From assembly GCF_900105305.1 (NCBI RefSeq), contig NZ_LT629765.1, positions 372,001-436,000 of the forward strand: a stretch of DNA of 64,000 nucleotides, written 5' to 3'. The position numbers and the translations under genes were made by a program. Below the pieces are notes generated by a model. That model made no database searches. It was not told the DNA's origin and saw only the letters and a program-made list of their open reading frames with translations. The stretch's first letter is position 1. Every line of letters begins with the position of its first letter. This document shows, piece after piece, positions 39,918 to 48,473 of the stretch. The stretch is from Corynebacterium timonense (lineage in GTDB: Bacteria > Actinomycetota > Actinomycetes > Mycobacteriales > Mycobacteriaceae).

Positions 39918-41825
39918 ATGGGGGACGCGATGAGAGTCGTCTTCGTCGGCGGCGGCCCGCGCACGACGGGGATCCTGCTGCGTCTCGCCGCCGCCGTGAC
40001 CGAGGCCGGCGCGAACGCGCCGACGCTGGATATCCACGTCGTCGACCCGTACCCCGCCGGGGGCGGGCGCATCTGGCGCCGCGACCAGTCGCCGCTTCTG
40101 TGGATGAACTCGGAGGCCCAGGACGTGACCATCTACGCCGACGAGTCGGTGGAGATGGACGGCCCCGTGGTGCCCGGCCCCACCCTGGAGGAGTTCGTCG
40201 TCCGGGCGGGGCAGGCTGAGGACACGAAGGCCAACGGCAAGGTCTTCGCCAGCCGCCGCGTCATGTCGGCCTACCTGGAGGAGGCCTTCCACCGCGCCGA
40301 GCGCGACCTTGCGCGCGCGGGTTCGCGGGTGACGGTGCATCGCGCGGAGGCGGTCGACGCCACCGGCGCAGGCTCCGACCAGGCCGTGGAGCTTTCCGAC
40401 GGCTCCCGCCTCACCGACATCGACTACCTCGTGCTTTGCCTCGGCCACGTGGACGTCGAGTCCGAGGCGGGCCCGCAGTCGCTCGCCGCCCAGGCGAGGG
40501 CGCGAGGCCTGACCTACGTCGCCCCGGGCTTTACCGCGGACATTGACCTCTCCGTCGTCGCGCCGGGCGAGCCCGCGATCGTGCGCGGATTCGGCCTGGC
40601 TTTCATCGACGCGATGGTGCTGCTCACCGAGGAGCGCGGGGGCCGCTACGTCGCGGATCCGGGCGCGCCCGGCGGTCTCGCCTACGAGCCCAGCGGACGG
40701 GAACCTATCCTGTGGGTCGGCTCGGGCCGCGGCACGACCCACCTGCCGAAGCTGACGTACTCCTACGAGGGTGAGCTCCCGAAGGCCCGCTACCTCGACG
40801 CGGAATCGCTCCACGCGGTGCGCGGGGACCGGGCGCTGGACTACCACGCCGACGTCGTGCCGCTCATCGAGTGGAACCTGCGCTACGCCTTCGACCGCCA
40901 CCTGTTCGAGGCACACCCCGAGCGCGTCACGGTGCCGTGGGAGGTCCACGAGAAGCAGCTGGCCACGCTGCTGCCGCGTTCCCTCGGCGGGCAGGGCGCC
41001 GCGGAACTTGACGCCGACTACCTCGAGCGGGCCTTCCCGGACCCGGCGCACCGCTGGGACTTTGCTGGCCTCGTCGACCCGCTCGACCGGGACTTTGCGG
41101 ACCGCGCGGAGGTCGAGGGGGCGGTGGAGGAGACGATCGCTAACCGCCTCGAGCGCGTCTTCGACAGCGCGAACTCCGAGGACGCGGCGGTGCTCTCCAT
41201 GATCTTGCAGATCTACGTGCGCGCCTACGAGCTCGAGGCGGCCGGCGAGTTCACCTCGCCACAAAACCGGGAGAGCCTGCGCCGCCACCTGTTCCGGCTG
41301 TTTTCCTACGTCGCCAGCGGGCCGCCGCCGCAGCGCGTGGCGCAGCTGCTCGCGCTGCACCGCGCGGGCATCGTGCGCTTCCTCGGCCCCCGGCTGCGCG
41401 TCAGCGTCGGGGCCGCGGGCTTCGAGGCCTCCTCGCCGCGCGTCGGCGAGCCGCCCGTTGTCGCCAGCACGCTTGTCGACGCCTTCCTCGCCGACGCCTC
41501 CCCCCGCCGCGCCGCCGCCCCGCTCCTGCAGCGCCTGCTGAGCCGCGGCGAGCTCACGGTGACGAAGCCGCACGAGGTCTCCTTCGCCGTCGACGCCCAC
41601 GGGCACCCGATCCCGGAAGCGCCCGCCGCGCCGGACCAGCAGCGCTTCCTGCTCGGCCCGCTCGTGGTCGGTGGCGGCGCGGAAACGCCGTTCGCGCGTC
41701 CGGGGGTCAACGCGCTGGGTTTCCGCAAGGCGGACGCTGTCGCCCGTGAGATTCTCGGGCGTGGTGGGGCGCTGTTGGGGGCGTCGATACGCGGCGGTGC
41801 CCGCGTGGCAGGGGGCGGCCAGTAG
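39918..41825 (+). CDS. FAD/NAD(P)-binding protein
   Basis: 635 residues; an alternative ATG at 39930 (MRVVFVGGG) fits the Rossmann start better. The dinucleotide motif VGGGPRTTG lies near residues 12-20, followed by a long domain of the FAD-NAD(P)-binding type (Pfam NAD_binding_9-like) with LCLGHVDVE and a PLIEWNLRYAFDRHLF block. Possibly an oxygenase or an oxidoreductase working with the two LLM proteins. It is the last gene of the operon; era starts 10 bp after it. Confidence 0.8.
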   Translation: MGDAMRVVFVGGGPRTTGILLRLAAAVTEAGANAPTLDIHVVDPYPAGGGRIWRRDQSPLLWMNSEAQDVTIYADESVEMDGPVVPGPTLEEFVVRAGQAEDTKANGKVFASRRVMSAYLEEAFHRAERDLARAGSRVTVHRAEAVDATGAGSDQAVELSDGSRLTDIDYLVLCLGHVDVESEAGPQSLAAQARARGLTYVAPGFTADIDLSVVAPGEPAIVRGFGLAFIDAMVLLTEERGGRYVADPGAPGGLAYEPSGREPILWVGSGRGTTHLPKLTYSYEGELPKARYLDAESLHAVRGDRALDYHADVVPLIEWNLRYAFDRHLFEAHPERVTVPWEVHEKQLATLLPRSLGGQGAAELDADYLERAFPDPAHRWDFAGLVDPLDRDFADRAEVEGAVEETIANRLERVFDSANSEDAAVLSMILQIYVRAYELEAAGEFTSPQNRESLRRHLFRLFSYVASGPPPQRVAQLLALHRAGIVRFLGPRLRVSVGAAGFEASSPRVGEPPVVASTLVDAFLADASPRRAAAPLLQRLLSRGELTVTKPHEVSFAVDAHGHPIPEAPAAPDQQRFLLGPLVVGGGAETPFARPGVNALGFRKADAVAREILGRGGALLGASIRGGARVAGGGQ

Positions 41826-41835
41826 AATCTCCCGC

Positions 41836-42774
41836 ATGAGTATGCTTCCCGGCCCGAGCGAGTTCACGGCGACGCCCGAGGGCTTTCGCAGCGGTTTCGT
41901 CAGCTTCGTCGGCCGGCCCAACACCGGCAAGTCCACGCTGACGAACGCGCTGGTGGGGGAGAAGATCGCGATCATGGCGGACCAGCCGGAGACGACCCGG
42001 CACCCGATCCGCGGGATCGTGAACACGCAGGAGGCGCAGCTCGTCCTCGTGGACACCCCCGGCATTCACCGGCCGCGCACGCTGCTGGGAGAGCGCCTCA
42101 ACGACGTGGTCAAGGACACCTTCCAGGACGTCGACCTCATCGGCCTGACCGTGCCCGCCGACGAGAAGATCGGCCCCGGTGACCGCTTCATCCTCGAGCA
42201 GATCCGCGAGACCAAGCCGGGCACGCCCATCGTGGGCATCGTGACCAAGCTGGACAAGGCCACGAAGGACCAGGTCGGCGAGCGCCTCCTGGAGCTGCAC
42301 GAGCTCCTCGGCCCCGACAGCGAGGTTGTGCCCGTCTCCGCCACCGAGCGCGTCCAGCTCGACGTGCTTATCGACGTCCTCACCAGCCTCCTCCCACCCG
42401 GCCCGCGCTTCTATCCGGTGGGGCATACCACCGACGAGGACACCGAAACCCGCATCGCCGAGCTCATCCGGGAAGAGGCCCTGCGCGGGCTGCGCGACGA
42501 GCTGCCCCACTCCGTCGCCGTCCAGATCGACGAGATGTACCCCGACCCCGAGCGCGACAACCGCACCATGATCTACGCGGTGATGTACCTCGAGCGCCCG
42601 GGCCAAAAGCGCATCATCGAGGGCCCGGGCGGGCGCCGCCTGAGCGGCATCGTGCACCGCGCGCGCCAACAGATCATCGACCTCGTCGGCCACAATGTCT
42701 TCCTCGACCTGCGCATCAAGGTGCTGAAGAACTGGCAGCAGGACCCGAAGCACCTCGGTCGGCTGGGCTTTTAG
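41836..42774 (+). CDS. era: Ribosome-assembly GTPase Era
   Basis: GTPase that binds 16S rRNA during 30S assembly. 312 residues from the ATG at 41836; a second ATG at 41842 is possible. G1 GRPNTGKS (26-33), G3 DTPGIH, G4 TKLDKA, and a C-terminal KH domain (IEGPGGRRLSGIVHRARQQI). Together with recO and uppS it forms the standard actinobacterial core group; in C. glutamicum era follows the CBS protein gene directly, whereas here ~10 kb intervenes. Confidence 0.96.
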   Translation: MSMLPGPSEFTATPEGFRSGFVSFVGRPNTGKSTLTNALVGEKIAIMADQPETTRHPIRGIVNTQEAQLVLVDTPGIHRPRTLLGERLNDVVKDTFQDVDLIGLTVPADEKIGPGDRFILEQIRETKPGTPIVGIVTKLDKATKDQVGERLLELHELLGPDSEVVPVSATERVQLDVLIDVLTSLLPPGPRFYPVGHTTDEDTETRIAELIREEALRGLRDELPHSVAVQIDEMYPDPERDNRTMIYAVMYLERPGQKRIIEGPGGRRLSGIVHRARQQIIDLVGHNVFLDLRIKVLKNWQQDPKHLGRLGF

Positions 42775-42777
42775 GGG

Positions 42778-43503
42778 GTGCCGGTGGCCCGCACGCCCAG
42801 CTTCCGCGACCGCGCCTTCGTGGTGCGGACCTACGACTTCGGCGAGGCAGACCGCGTCGTCGTGCTGCTCACCCGCGACCACGGCCTTGTGCGTTCGGTG
42901 GCGAAGGGGGTGCGCAAGACGCGGTCGCGCTTCGGCTCGCGCATCCAGCCCTTCGTCAACATCGACGTCCAGCTGTACCCGGGCCGCAACCTGGCCACGA
43001 TCACGCAGGCGGACACCGTCACCTACTACGGCGCGGGCATCATCGACGACTTCGAGCGCTACACCGCCGCCTGCGCGGTCCTCGAGACGGCAGAAAAGCT
43101 CAGCTACGCCGACCTCCCCGACGCCTCGCTTTTCGACGCCACAGCCGCCGCCCTCCACACCCTCCAAGATGCCGAGTACCCCACACTCGCCCTCGACGCG
43201 TTTATCCTTCGCGCTACCGAGAACGCCGGCTGGGGCCTGTCGCTGTACAACTGCGCCAACTGTGGCGCCCCCGGCCCGCACTCCGCGTTCAGCCCGCAGC
43301 TCGGCGGGGCCGTGTGCACCGCGTGCCGCCCCCCGGGCGCGATGAACGTCGACCCCGAAGTGCTCCACACGATGTGGCTGATCCAGCACGGCCACCCCGC
43401 CAGCGCCGAGCACGCCGAAAAGGTCCACCGCGCAACCTCCGCCCACCTGCAGTGGCACCTTGAGACGGGGGTGCGCAGTTTGAAGATCATGGAGCAGGCA
43501 TAA
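42778..43503 (+). CDS. recO: DNA repair protein RecO
   Basis: Recombination mediator that loads RecA with RecR in the RecF pathway. 241 residues from GTG at 42778 (a GTG two codons later is also possible). N-terminal OB fold ([20 protein letters not shown]), helical middle and a four-cysteine zinc site, CANC near 160 and CTAC near 180. Starts 3 bp after era. Confidence 0.95.
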   Translation: MPVARTPSFRDRAFVVRTYDFGEADRVVVLLTRDHGLVRSVAKGVRKTRSRFGSRIQPFVNIDVQLYPGRNLATITQADTVTYYGAGIIDDFERYTAACAVLETAEKLSYADLPDASLFDATAAALHTLQDAEYPTLALDAFILRATENAGWGLSLYNCANCGAPGPHSAFSPQLGGAVCTACRPPGAMNVDPEVLHTMWLIQHGHPASAEHAEKVHRATSAHLQWHLETGVRSLKIMEQA

Positions 43504-43510
43504 TAAGGCA

Positions 43511-44242
43511 ATGGTCGACATCAGCCCCGAGTTCATTCCCCGCCACATCGCCCTCGTGATGGACGGCAACGGACGCTGGGCCGCCGAGCGCGGCATGAAG
43601 CGCACGGAGGGCCACAAGCGGGGCGAAAAGGTCCTCATGGACTGCGTCAACGCCTGCCTCGAGCTCGGCAGCGTCGAGTGGTTGTCCGCCTACGGCTTCT
43701 CGACGGAAAACTGGCGCCGCGAGGCCGACGAAGTGCGCTTCCTCATGGGCTTTTCCCGCGACGTCATGCGCCGCCGCCGCGAAGAGCTCCACGAGAAAAA
43801 CGTCCGCATCGTGTGGGCCGGCCGCCGCCCCCGCCTCTGGCGCAGCGTCATCCGCGAACTGGAGGCCGCCGAGGAGCTCACCCGCAACAACACCGGCCTG
43901 ACCCTGGCCATGTGCGTCAACTACGGTGGCCGCGCCGAGATCGTCGACGGCGTCCGCCAGATCGTCGCGGCTGCCCGCGACGGCCGCCTCGACCCCCGCG
44001 ACATCACCGAGGACACCCTGCCCCAGTGGCTGTACCGCCCAGACATGCCCGACGTGGACCTCTTCCTACGCCCCAGCGGCGAGCAGCGCACCTCCAACTT
44101 CCTGCTCTGGCAGTCGGCCTACGCCGAGATGGTTTACCAGGACAAACTCTTCCCCGACCTGACGCCGCAGGATCTTTTCGACGCCGTCCTCGAATACGCC
44201 AAGCGCGACCGCCGCTTCGGGGGAGCGGTGGAAAAGAACTAG
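43511..44242 (+). CDS. uppS: cis-prenyltransferase (decaprenyl/undecaprenyl diphosphate synthase)
   Basis: Builds the polyprenyl diphosphate carrier lipid for cell-wall and arabinogalactan synthesis by cis-condensation of isopentenyl diphosphate. 243 residues. Catalytic Asp18 lies in MDGNGRWA; the SxxNWRR region (FSTENWRRE) and C-terminal [15 protein letters not shown] are conserved. The stop codon TAG (44240-44242) is itself part of the repeat-unit sequence CTAGGCCTGGTG that opens array 2. Confidence 0.96.
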   Translation: MVDISPEFIPRHIALVMDGNGRWAAERGMKRTEGHKRGEKVLMDCVNACLELGSVEWLSAYGFSTENWRREADEVRFLMGFSRDVMRRRREELHEKNVRIVWAGRRPRLWRSVIRELEAAEELTRNNTGLTLAMCVNYGGRAEIVDGVRQIVAAARDGRLDPRDITEDTLPQWLYRPDMPDVDLFLRPSGEQRTSNFLLWQSAYAEMVYQDKLFPDLTPQDLFDAVLEYAKRDRRFGGAVEKN

Positions 44243-45021
44243 GCCTGGTGCCCTGGTCGACCTCAGCGACCTGGAGGCAAAACCCCAGCTCGCGTGACCC
44301 GCAGATGCGTTGAGGTCGACTAGGCCTGGTGTGCTGGTCGACCTCAGCGACAACGCGCGCGCAAAACCTCAGGTCGCGCGACCCGGAAATGCGTTGAGGT
44401 CGACTAGCCCGGCGCTCTGGTCGACCTCAAGGAAAACTCGTGCACAAAACCCCAGGTGGCGCACACCGGAATTACGTTGAGGTCGACTAGCCCGGCGCTC
44501 TGGTCGACGTCAGCGAAAACGCGCATGCAAAACCCCAGGTCGCGCGACCCGGAAATGCGTTGAGGTCGACTAGGCCGCCTGCCCTGGTCGACCTCAAGGA
44601 AAACTCGTGCACAAAACCCCAGGTGGCGCACACCGGAATTACGTTGAGGTCGACTAGGCCGCCTGCCCTGGTCGATCTCGGCGAAAACGCGCAGACAAAA
44701 CCCCTGGTCGCGGAACCCGGAAACACGTTGAGGTCGACTAGGCCGCCTGCCCTGGTCGACCTCAAGGAAAACTCGTGCACAAAACCCCAGGTCGCGCAAC
44801 CCGCAGATGCGTTGAGGTCGACTAGCCCGGCGCTCTGGTCGACCTCAGCGAAAACGCGCAGACAAAACCCCAGGTCGCGCAACCCGCAGATGCGTTGAGG
44901 TCGACTAGCCCGGCGCTCTGGTCGACCTCAGCGAAAACGCGCGGGCAAAACCCCAGGTCGCGCAACCCGCACATGCGTTGAGGTCGACCAGCCCCAAAAC
45001 CCGGTCGACCTCAGCGGGAAC
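44239..45021. repeat. Array 2: nine 83-84-bp hairpin repeats, partial unit at the left end
   Basis: Same unit as array 1. Left arms TTGAGGTCGAC(T/C)AG start at 44310, 44394, 44477, 44560, 44644, 44728, 44812, 44895 and 44978; the first unit lacks its left arm and is joined to the uppS stop. A distinctive sub-type (CTCAAGGAAAACTCGTGCAC) recurs at 44426, 44593 and 44761, every second unit, which indicates duplication of two-unit blocks. It fills the gap between convergent uppS and zur. ORFs across it are by-products of the unit length. Confidence 0.95.
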
Positions 45022-45029
45022 GACCCGTG

Positions 45030-45461
45030 TCACCTGTTCTGCTGGCAGGCGCGGCACACGCCGTACACTTCGGCGTCGTGCCCGATGAGCTCGTAGCCGA
45101 ACCGGTCGGCGACGAGCTGGGCCCACTTTTCCACCGGGCCGCCCTCGATTTCCTCGCTGCGCCCGCAGATGGTGCACACGAGGTGGTGGTGATGGTCGTC
45201 GGTAAGGCAGTGGCGGTAGAGGGTTTCGCCGTCCGCGTTGTGGAGGACGTCGACGGCGCCGACGTCGTTGAGTGATTGGAGGGTGCGGTACACGGTGGTG
45301 AGGCCGACCTTGTCTCCGCGGGAGAGGAGCTCGTCGTGGATGAAGCGAGCGGAGATAAACTTGTCGACATCCTGCAGGACGCGCACCACGGCTTCACGCT
45401 GGCGCGTGTTGCGCACGCCGAGCTTGGGTTGCTTGGGCTGAGTTGCGCGTTGTGTGGGCAT
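45030..45461 (-). CDS. zur: Zinc uptake regulator Zur (Fur family)
   Basis: Zinc-sensing Fur-family repressor of zinc uptake genes. 143 residues. The N-terminal winged helix (KFISARFIHDELLSRGDKVGLTTVYRTLQSL) is followed by the metal region with His90-93, structural Cys96/Cys99 and Cys136/Cys139. It lies 11 bp after the ArsR-type gene in the same direction; this znr-zur pair is, from memory, conserved in corynebacteria. Convergent to uppS across array 2. Confidence 0.92.
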   Translation of the reverse strand: MPTQRATQPKQPKLGVRNTRQREAVVRVLQDVDKFISARFIHDELLSRGDKVGLTTVYRTLQSLNDVGAVDVLHNADGETLYRHCLTDDHHHHLVCTICGRSEEIEGGPVEKWAQLVADRFGYELIGHDAEVYGVCRACQQNR

Positions 45462-45472
45462 AGGGCCCTAGT

Positions 45473-45928
45473 CTAGTCGCGTTTGGGTTTCGGGGTGCTC
45501 GGTACAAGGCCGGGGTCAGCTGAGGGGCGGTTCGCCGATGGGGGTTCGATGATCGCGGCCGCGGCGGCGGCGCCCGAGGAGTCGCTGTCGGGCAGGGGCT
45601 CGCTGGAGGGGCGTCGAGAAGCAAGCTCGACGACGTCGGCCTGGGTGGCCATACGCATGAGGCAGTGGACGCCCTGTGCGACCTCGGGGTAGGCGAGGGA
45701 GTACAGGACCTCGCGGCCGCGGCGCGCTGAGGTGACCAGGTTGGCACGCTTGAGCACGCGAAGGTGCTGGCTGATGAGGGGCTGGGATTTACCGAGTTCG
45801 CTAACGAGCTCATGGACAACGTGCTCGCCGCTGGTCAACAGTAACAGGATCTGCAGGCGGAGGGGGGAGTCCATGGCGTTGGCGACCCGGGCGGCGGTTT
45901 CGACGTCGCCAAGCGAGTAGCTGTGCAT
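45473..45928 (-). CDS. znr: ArsR-family metal-responsive repressor (probable zinc sensor)
   Basis: Winged-helix repressor, 151 residues, co-transcribed with zur. Helix-turn-helix at about 38-62 (VHELVSELGKSQPLISQHL) and wing RRGREVLYSLAYPEV. There are few cysteines and the metal site is presumably of the His/Asp alpha5 type (AYPEVAQGVHCLMRMATQAD). The C-terminal tail beyond ~105 is low-complexity Ser/Pro/Ala. An AAGGAGGT site precedes the ATG. In C. glutamicum the equivalent gene, Znr, controls zinc exporters. Confidence 0.82.
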   Translation of the reverse strand: MHSYSLGDVETAARVANAMDSPLRLQILLLLTSGEHVVHELVSELGKSQPLISQHLRVLKRANLVTSARRGREVLYSLAYPEVAQGVHCLMRMATQADVVELASRRPSSEPLPDSDSSGAAAAAAIIEPPSANRPSADPGLVPSTPKPKRD

Positions 45929-45971
45929 GCTTGCCTACCTCCTTACAGGGGTGTTGTACGTGTGTCTGCTC

Positions 45972-45988
45972 GAAAACGCAGGGTTTTC
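45972..45988. promoter_or_regulatory. Perfect inverted repeat in the znr-glyS divergent region
   Basis: GAAAAC-GCAGG-GTTTTC, a 6-5-6 perfect palindrome 44 bp upstream of the znr ATG. A TACAAC -10-like hexamer of znr lies about 12 bp beyond it toward the gene, so the palindrome would overlap the -35. It could be the autoregulatory operator of the znr-zur operon; it does not resemble a classical Zur box. Confidence 0.35.
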
Positions 45989-46045
45989 TTAGGATCGGCA
46001 CCCATGATACCGCGCTTCTCAGCCACATTATACGCGTGTCCTAAC

Positions 46046-46073
46046 TTGATGACTCTTAGGTGTCCCGTACACA
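46046..46073 (+). promoter_or_regulatory. Candidate glyS promoter
   Basis: TTGATG (46046-46051), a 16-bp spacer and TACACA (46068-46073) lie about 100 bp before the glyS GTG. The leader between them is GC-rich and shows no T-box-like structure that I can recognise. Confidence 0.35.
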
Positions 46074-46172
46074 ACATTACGGGCCCCTGCGGGCCGCCCC
46101 CGAGGCGAAACCGGCTAGACTGGGCGGGCACTGTTTCGTGTCCAGTATTCGAGCACCCAATGAGGAGTAAAA

Positions 46173-47552
46173 GTGGCCTCCACCATTGATACTGTCGTCA
46201 ACCTGTGCAAGCGCCGTGGCTTGGTTTACCCCGCAGGCGAGATTTATGGCGGTACGCGCTCCGCGTGGGACTACGGCCCGCTCGGGGTGGAGCTGAAGGA
46301 AAACCTCAAGCGCCAGTGGTGGCGTCACATGGTGCAGATCCGCAGGGACACCGTCGGTGTGGACACGTCCATCATTCTTCCGCGCCAGGTGTGGGTCGCC
46401 TCCGGCCACGTCGAGGTCTTCACCGACCCGCTCGTTGAGTCGCTCTACACCCATAAGCGCTACCGAGCCGACCACCTCATCGAGGCGTACGAGGAAAAGC
46501 ACGGCCACCCGCCGGCCAACGGCCTCGCCGATATCAACGACCCGGAAACCGGCCAGCCGGGTAAGTGGACCGAGCCGCGCGCCTTCTCCGGCCTGATGAA
46601 GACCTTCCTCGGCCCCGTCGACGACGAAGAAGGCCTGCACTACATGCGCCCGGAGACCGCGCAGGGGATCTTCGTCAACTTCAAAAACGTCATGACGTCC
46701 GCGCGGATGAAGCCGCCCTTCGGTATCGCGAACATCGGCAAGTCCTTCCGCAACGAGATCACCCCGGGCAACTTCATCTTCCGCACCCGCGAGTTCGAGC
46801 AGATGGAGATGGAGTTCTTTGTCAAGCCCGGCGAGGACGAAAAGTGGCACCAGTACTGGATTGACAACCGCTACCAGTGGTACGTGGACCTGGGCATCAA
46901 CCCGGACAACCTGCGCCTCTACGAGCACCCGCAGGAGAAGCTGTCGCACTACTCCAAGCGCACCGTCGACGTCGAGTACGCGTTCAACTTCCACGGCTCG
47001 ACGTGGGGCGAGCTCGAGGGCGTGGCCAACCGCACCGACTACGACCTCAAGACCCACGCGGAGGCCTCCGGCGAGGACCTGTCCTACTTTGACCAAGAGA
47101 CCAACGAACGCTGGATCCCGTACTGCATCGAGCCCGCGGCAGGCCTCGGCCGCGCGATGATGGCCTTCCTCATCGACGCCTACACCGAGGAGGAGGCGCC
47201 CAACGCCAAGGGCGGCACCGACACCCGCGTTGTGCTCAAGTTGGATCGCCGCCTCGCCCCGGTGAAGGTCGCTGTCCTGCCGCTGTCGAAGAAGCCGGAA
47301 CTGTCCGGCCCGGCCGAGGAGCTCGCGGCCACGCTGAGCCAGCACTGGAACACCGACTTTGACACCTCCGGCGCGATCGGCCGCCGCTACCGCCGCCAGG
47401 ATGAGATCGGCACCCCGTTCTGCGTAACCTACGACTTCGACTCCCTCGCGGACGGCGCCGTCACCGTCCGCGAACGCGACACGATGGAGCAGGAGCGCGT
47501 GAAGATCGACGAGCTCGAGGCCTACCTCGCGGCCCGTCTTATTGGGGCGTAG
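46173..47552 (+). CDS. glyS: Glycyl-tRNA synthetase (alpha2 type)
   Basis: Class II aminoacyl-tRNA synthetase charging tRNA-Gly; the homodimeric, eukaryote-like form. 459 residues from GTG at 46173 with a GAGGAG site just upstream. Motif 1 region [20 protein letters not shown] near the start, motif 2 [14 protein letters not shown] and [14 protein letters not shown], motif 3 [12 protein letters not shown], then the C-terminal anticodon-binding domain ([15 protein letters not shown]). Two small genes follow closely. Confidence 0.96.
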   Translation: MASTIDTVVNLCKRRGLVYPAGEIYGGTRSAWDYGPLGVELKENLKRQWWRHMVQIRRDTVGVDTSIILPRQVWVASGHVEVFTDPLVESLYTHKRYRADHLIEAYEEKHGHPPANGLADINDPETGQPGKWTEPRAFSGLMKTFLGPVDDEEGLHYMRPETAQGIFVNFKNVMTSARMKPPFGIANIGKSFRNEITPGNFIFRTREFEQMEMEFFVKPGEDEKWHQYWIDNRYQWYVDLGINPDNLRLYEHPQEKLSHYSKRTVDVEYAFNFHGSTWGELEGVANRTDYDLKTHAEASGEDLSYFDQETNERWIPYCIEPAAGLGRAMMAFLIDAYTEEEAPNAKGGTDTRVVLKLDRRLAPVKVAVLPLSKKPELSGPAEELAATLSQHWNTDFDTSGAIGRRYRRQDEIGTPFCVTYDFDSLADGAVTVRERDTMEQERVKIDELEAYLAARLIGA

Positions 47553-47555
47553 CCG

Positions 47556-48065
47556 ATGCACTACGTCAGCTGGGACCGCAGCGACCGCGACAACCTCAAG
47601 CTCCTCGCAGAGGAGGGCCCGGAGGTCCTCGCGGTGTTCACGGACGAGCGCGCCGCCGTCGGCGACGAGACGTGGCAGCTCGTCGCCTCCGCGGAGTCGG
47701 GGGCGGTGGCTAACCGCGAGGGCACGGACATCGTCCAGGCGAAAGGCTCACTCAAGCGCGACAAACAGATCCCCGTGAGCGTCGAGGGCCGCGGCTACAC
47801 CCTCGTCGCCGAGACCTCGAAGAACTGGATCATCGACGACGCCGCGGGCGACAAGGTGGGCCAATTCACCCAGGATCACAACGGCGTGCGCAAGGCGATC
47901 TTGGAGTTCGAGGGCGAAACGACCTTGCCGCCCACGGACATCGTCGCCCTCGCGTGGCTGTCGCGCGAGGTGCTGGAGGCGCGGAAGATGATCAGCTCGA
48001 ACGTGCTGATCGCCTCGCTCGTCTTCCTGTCGGTGTTCGTGGTCGTCGTCTTCCTGATGCAATGA
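47556..48065 (+). CDS. Hypothetical protein with C-terminal membrane anchor
   Basis: 169 residues starting 3 bp after glyS. The body is a beta-rich soluble domain (YTLVAETSKNWIIDDAAGDKV resembles a tubby/LURP-like strand pattern, uncertain), and the last ~22 residues are a hydrophobic tail anchor (IASLVFLSVFVVVVFLMQ). The stop overlaps the next gene by ATGA. No family is recognised with confidence; the pair looks genus-conserved beside glyS. Confidence 0.75.
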   Translation: MHYVSWDRSDRDNLKLLAEEGPEVLAVFTDERAAVGDETWQLVASAESGAVANREGTDIVQAKGSLKRDKQIPVSVEGRGYTLVAETSKNWIIDDAAGDKVGQFTQDHNGVRKAILEFEGETTLPPTDIVALAWLSREVLEARKMISSNVLIASLVFLSVFVVVVFLMQ

Positions 48066-48463
48066 TGCGCTGGCAGGGCACGACGCTTGTCGACGCCCCC
48101 ACCCCCGCCTCCGTCACCGACGGGGTGCTGGAGTTCGGGCGCCACCGGCTGCGATTCGTCTCGGAGGACCCGACCGACGTGCGCGCCGTCGACCCTGAGG
48201 GGCGCGCCTTCCGGCTGCGCGCAACCGGCCTCACCGTCGCTCGCTATGAGGCGCAGTGCGATACCCGCACCTACACCGCCCGCCGCACGTCCGGCAAGCG
48301 CCGCGAGATCGCGCGCGCGGACGGGACCATCGCCGCGACGACGCACGGGCGCCCCGACGGCTCCCTCGACGTCACGCCCCGGGGCGAGCTCACGCTCGAT
48401 CTCGTGTTCATCTCTTGGGCGCTGACCTACGTGGACACCCCGACGCGGCGGATGCGCTACTAG
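48062..48463 (+). CDS. Hypothetical soluble protein paired with the preceding gene
   Basis: 133 residues from the ATG at 48062, overlapping the previous stop (ATGA). Beta-rich sequence with many Arg/Thr (RRTSGKRREIARADG) and an aromatic C-terminal helix (LVFISWALTYVDTPTRR). It parallels the soluble part of the upstream protein in size and strand pattern, suggesting a paralogous or interacting pair. Convergent with the TPM-domain gene, 10 bp apart. Confidence 0.7.
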   Translation: MMRWQGTTLVDAPTPASVTDGVLEFGRHRLRFVSEDPTDVRAVDPEGRAFRLRATGLTVARYEAQCDTRTYTARRTSGKRREIARADGTIAATTHGRPDGSLDVTPRGELTLDLVFISWALTYVDTPTRRMRY

Positions 48464-48473
48464 GACGGCGCGC

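Noticed and set aside
38799..42065. 1088-codon antisense open frame opposite the LLM/FAD/era genes
   Set aside because: High GC3 in the real plus-strand genes removes stops from the antisense frame. The predicted protein is low-complexity Arg/Ala/Gly/His and overlaps four clearly conserved genes.
46074..46172. T-box or other riboswitch in the glyS leader
   Set aside because: No specifier-loop or antiterminator-like sequence and no terminator hairpin with a T tract in the ~100-base leader.
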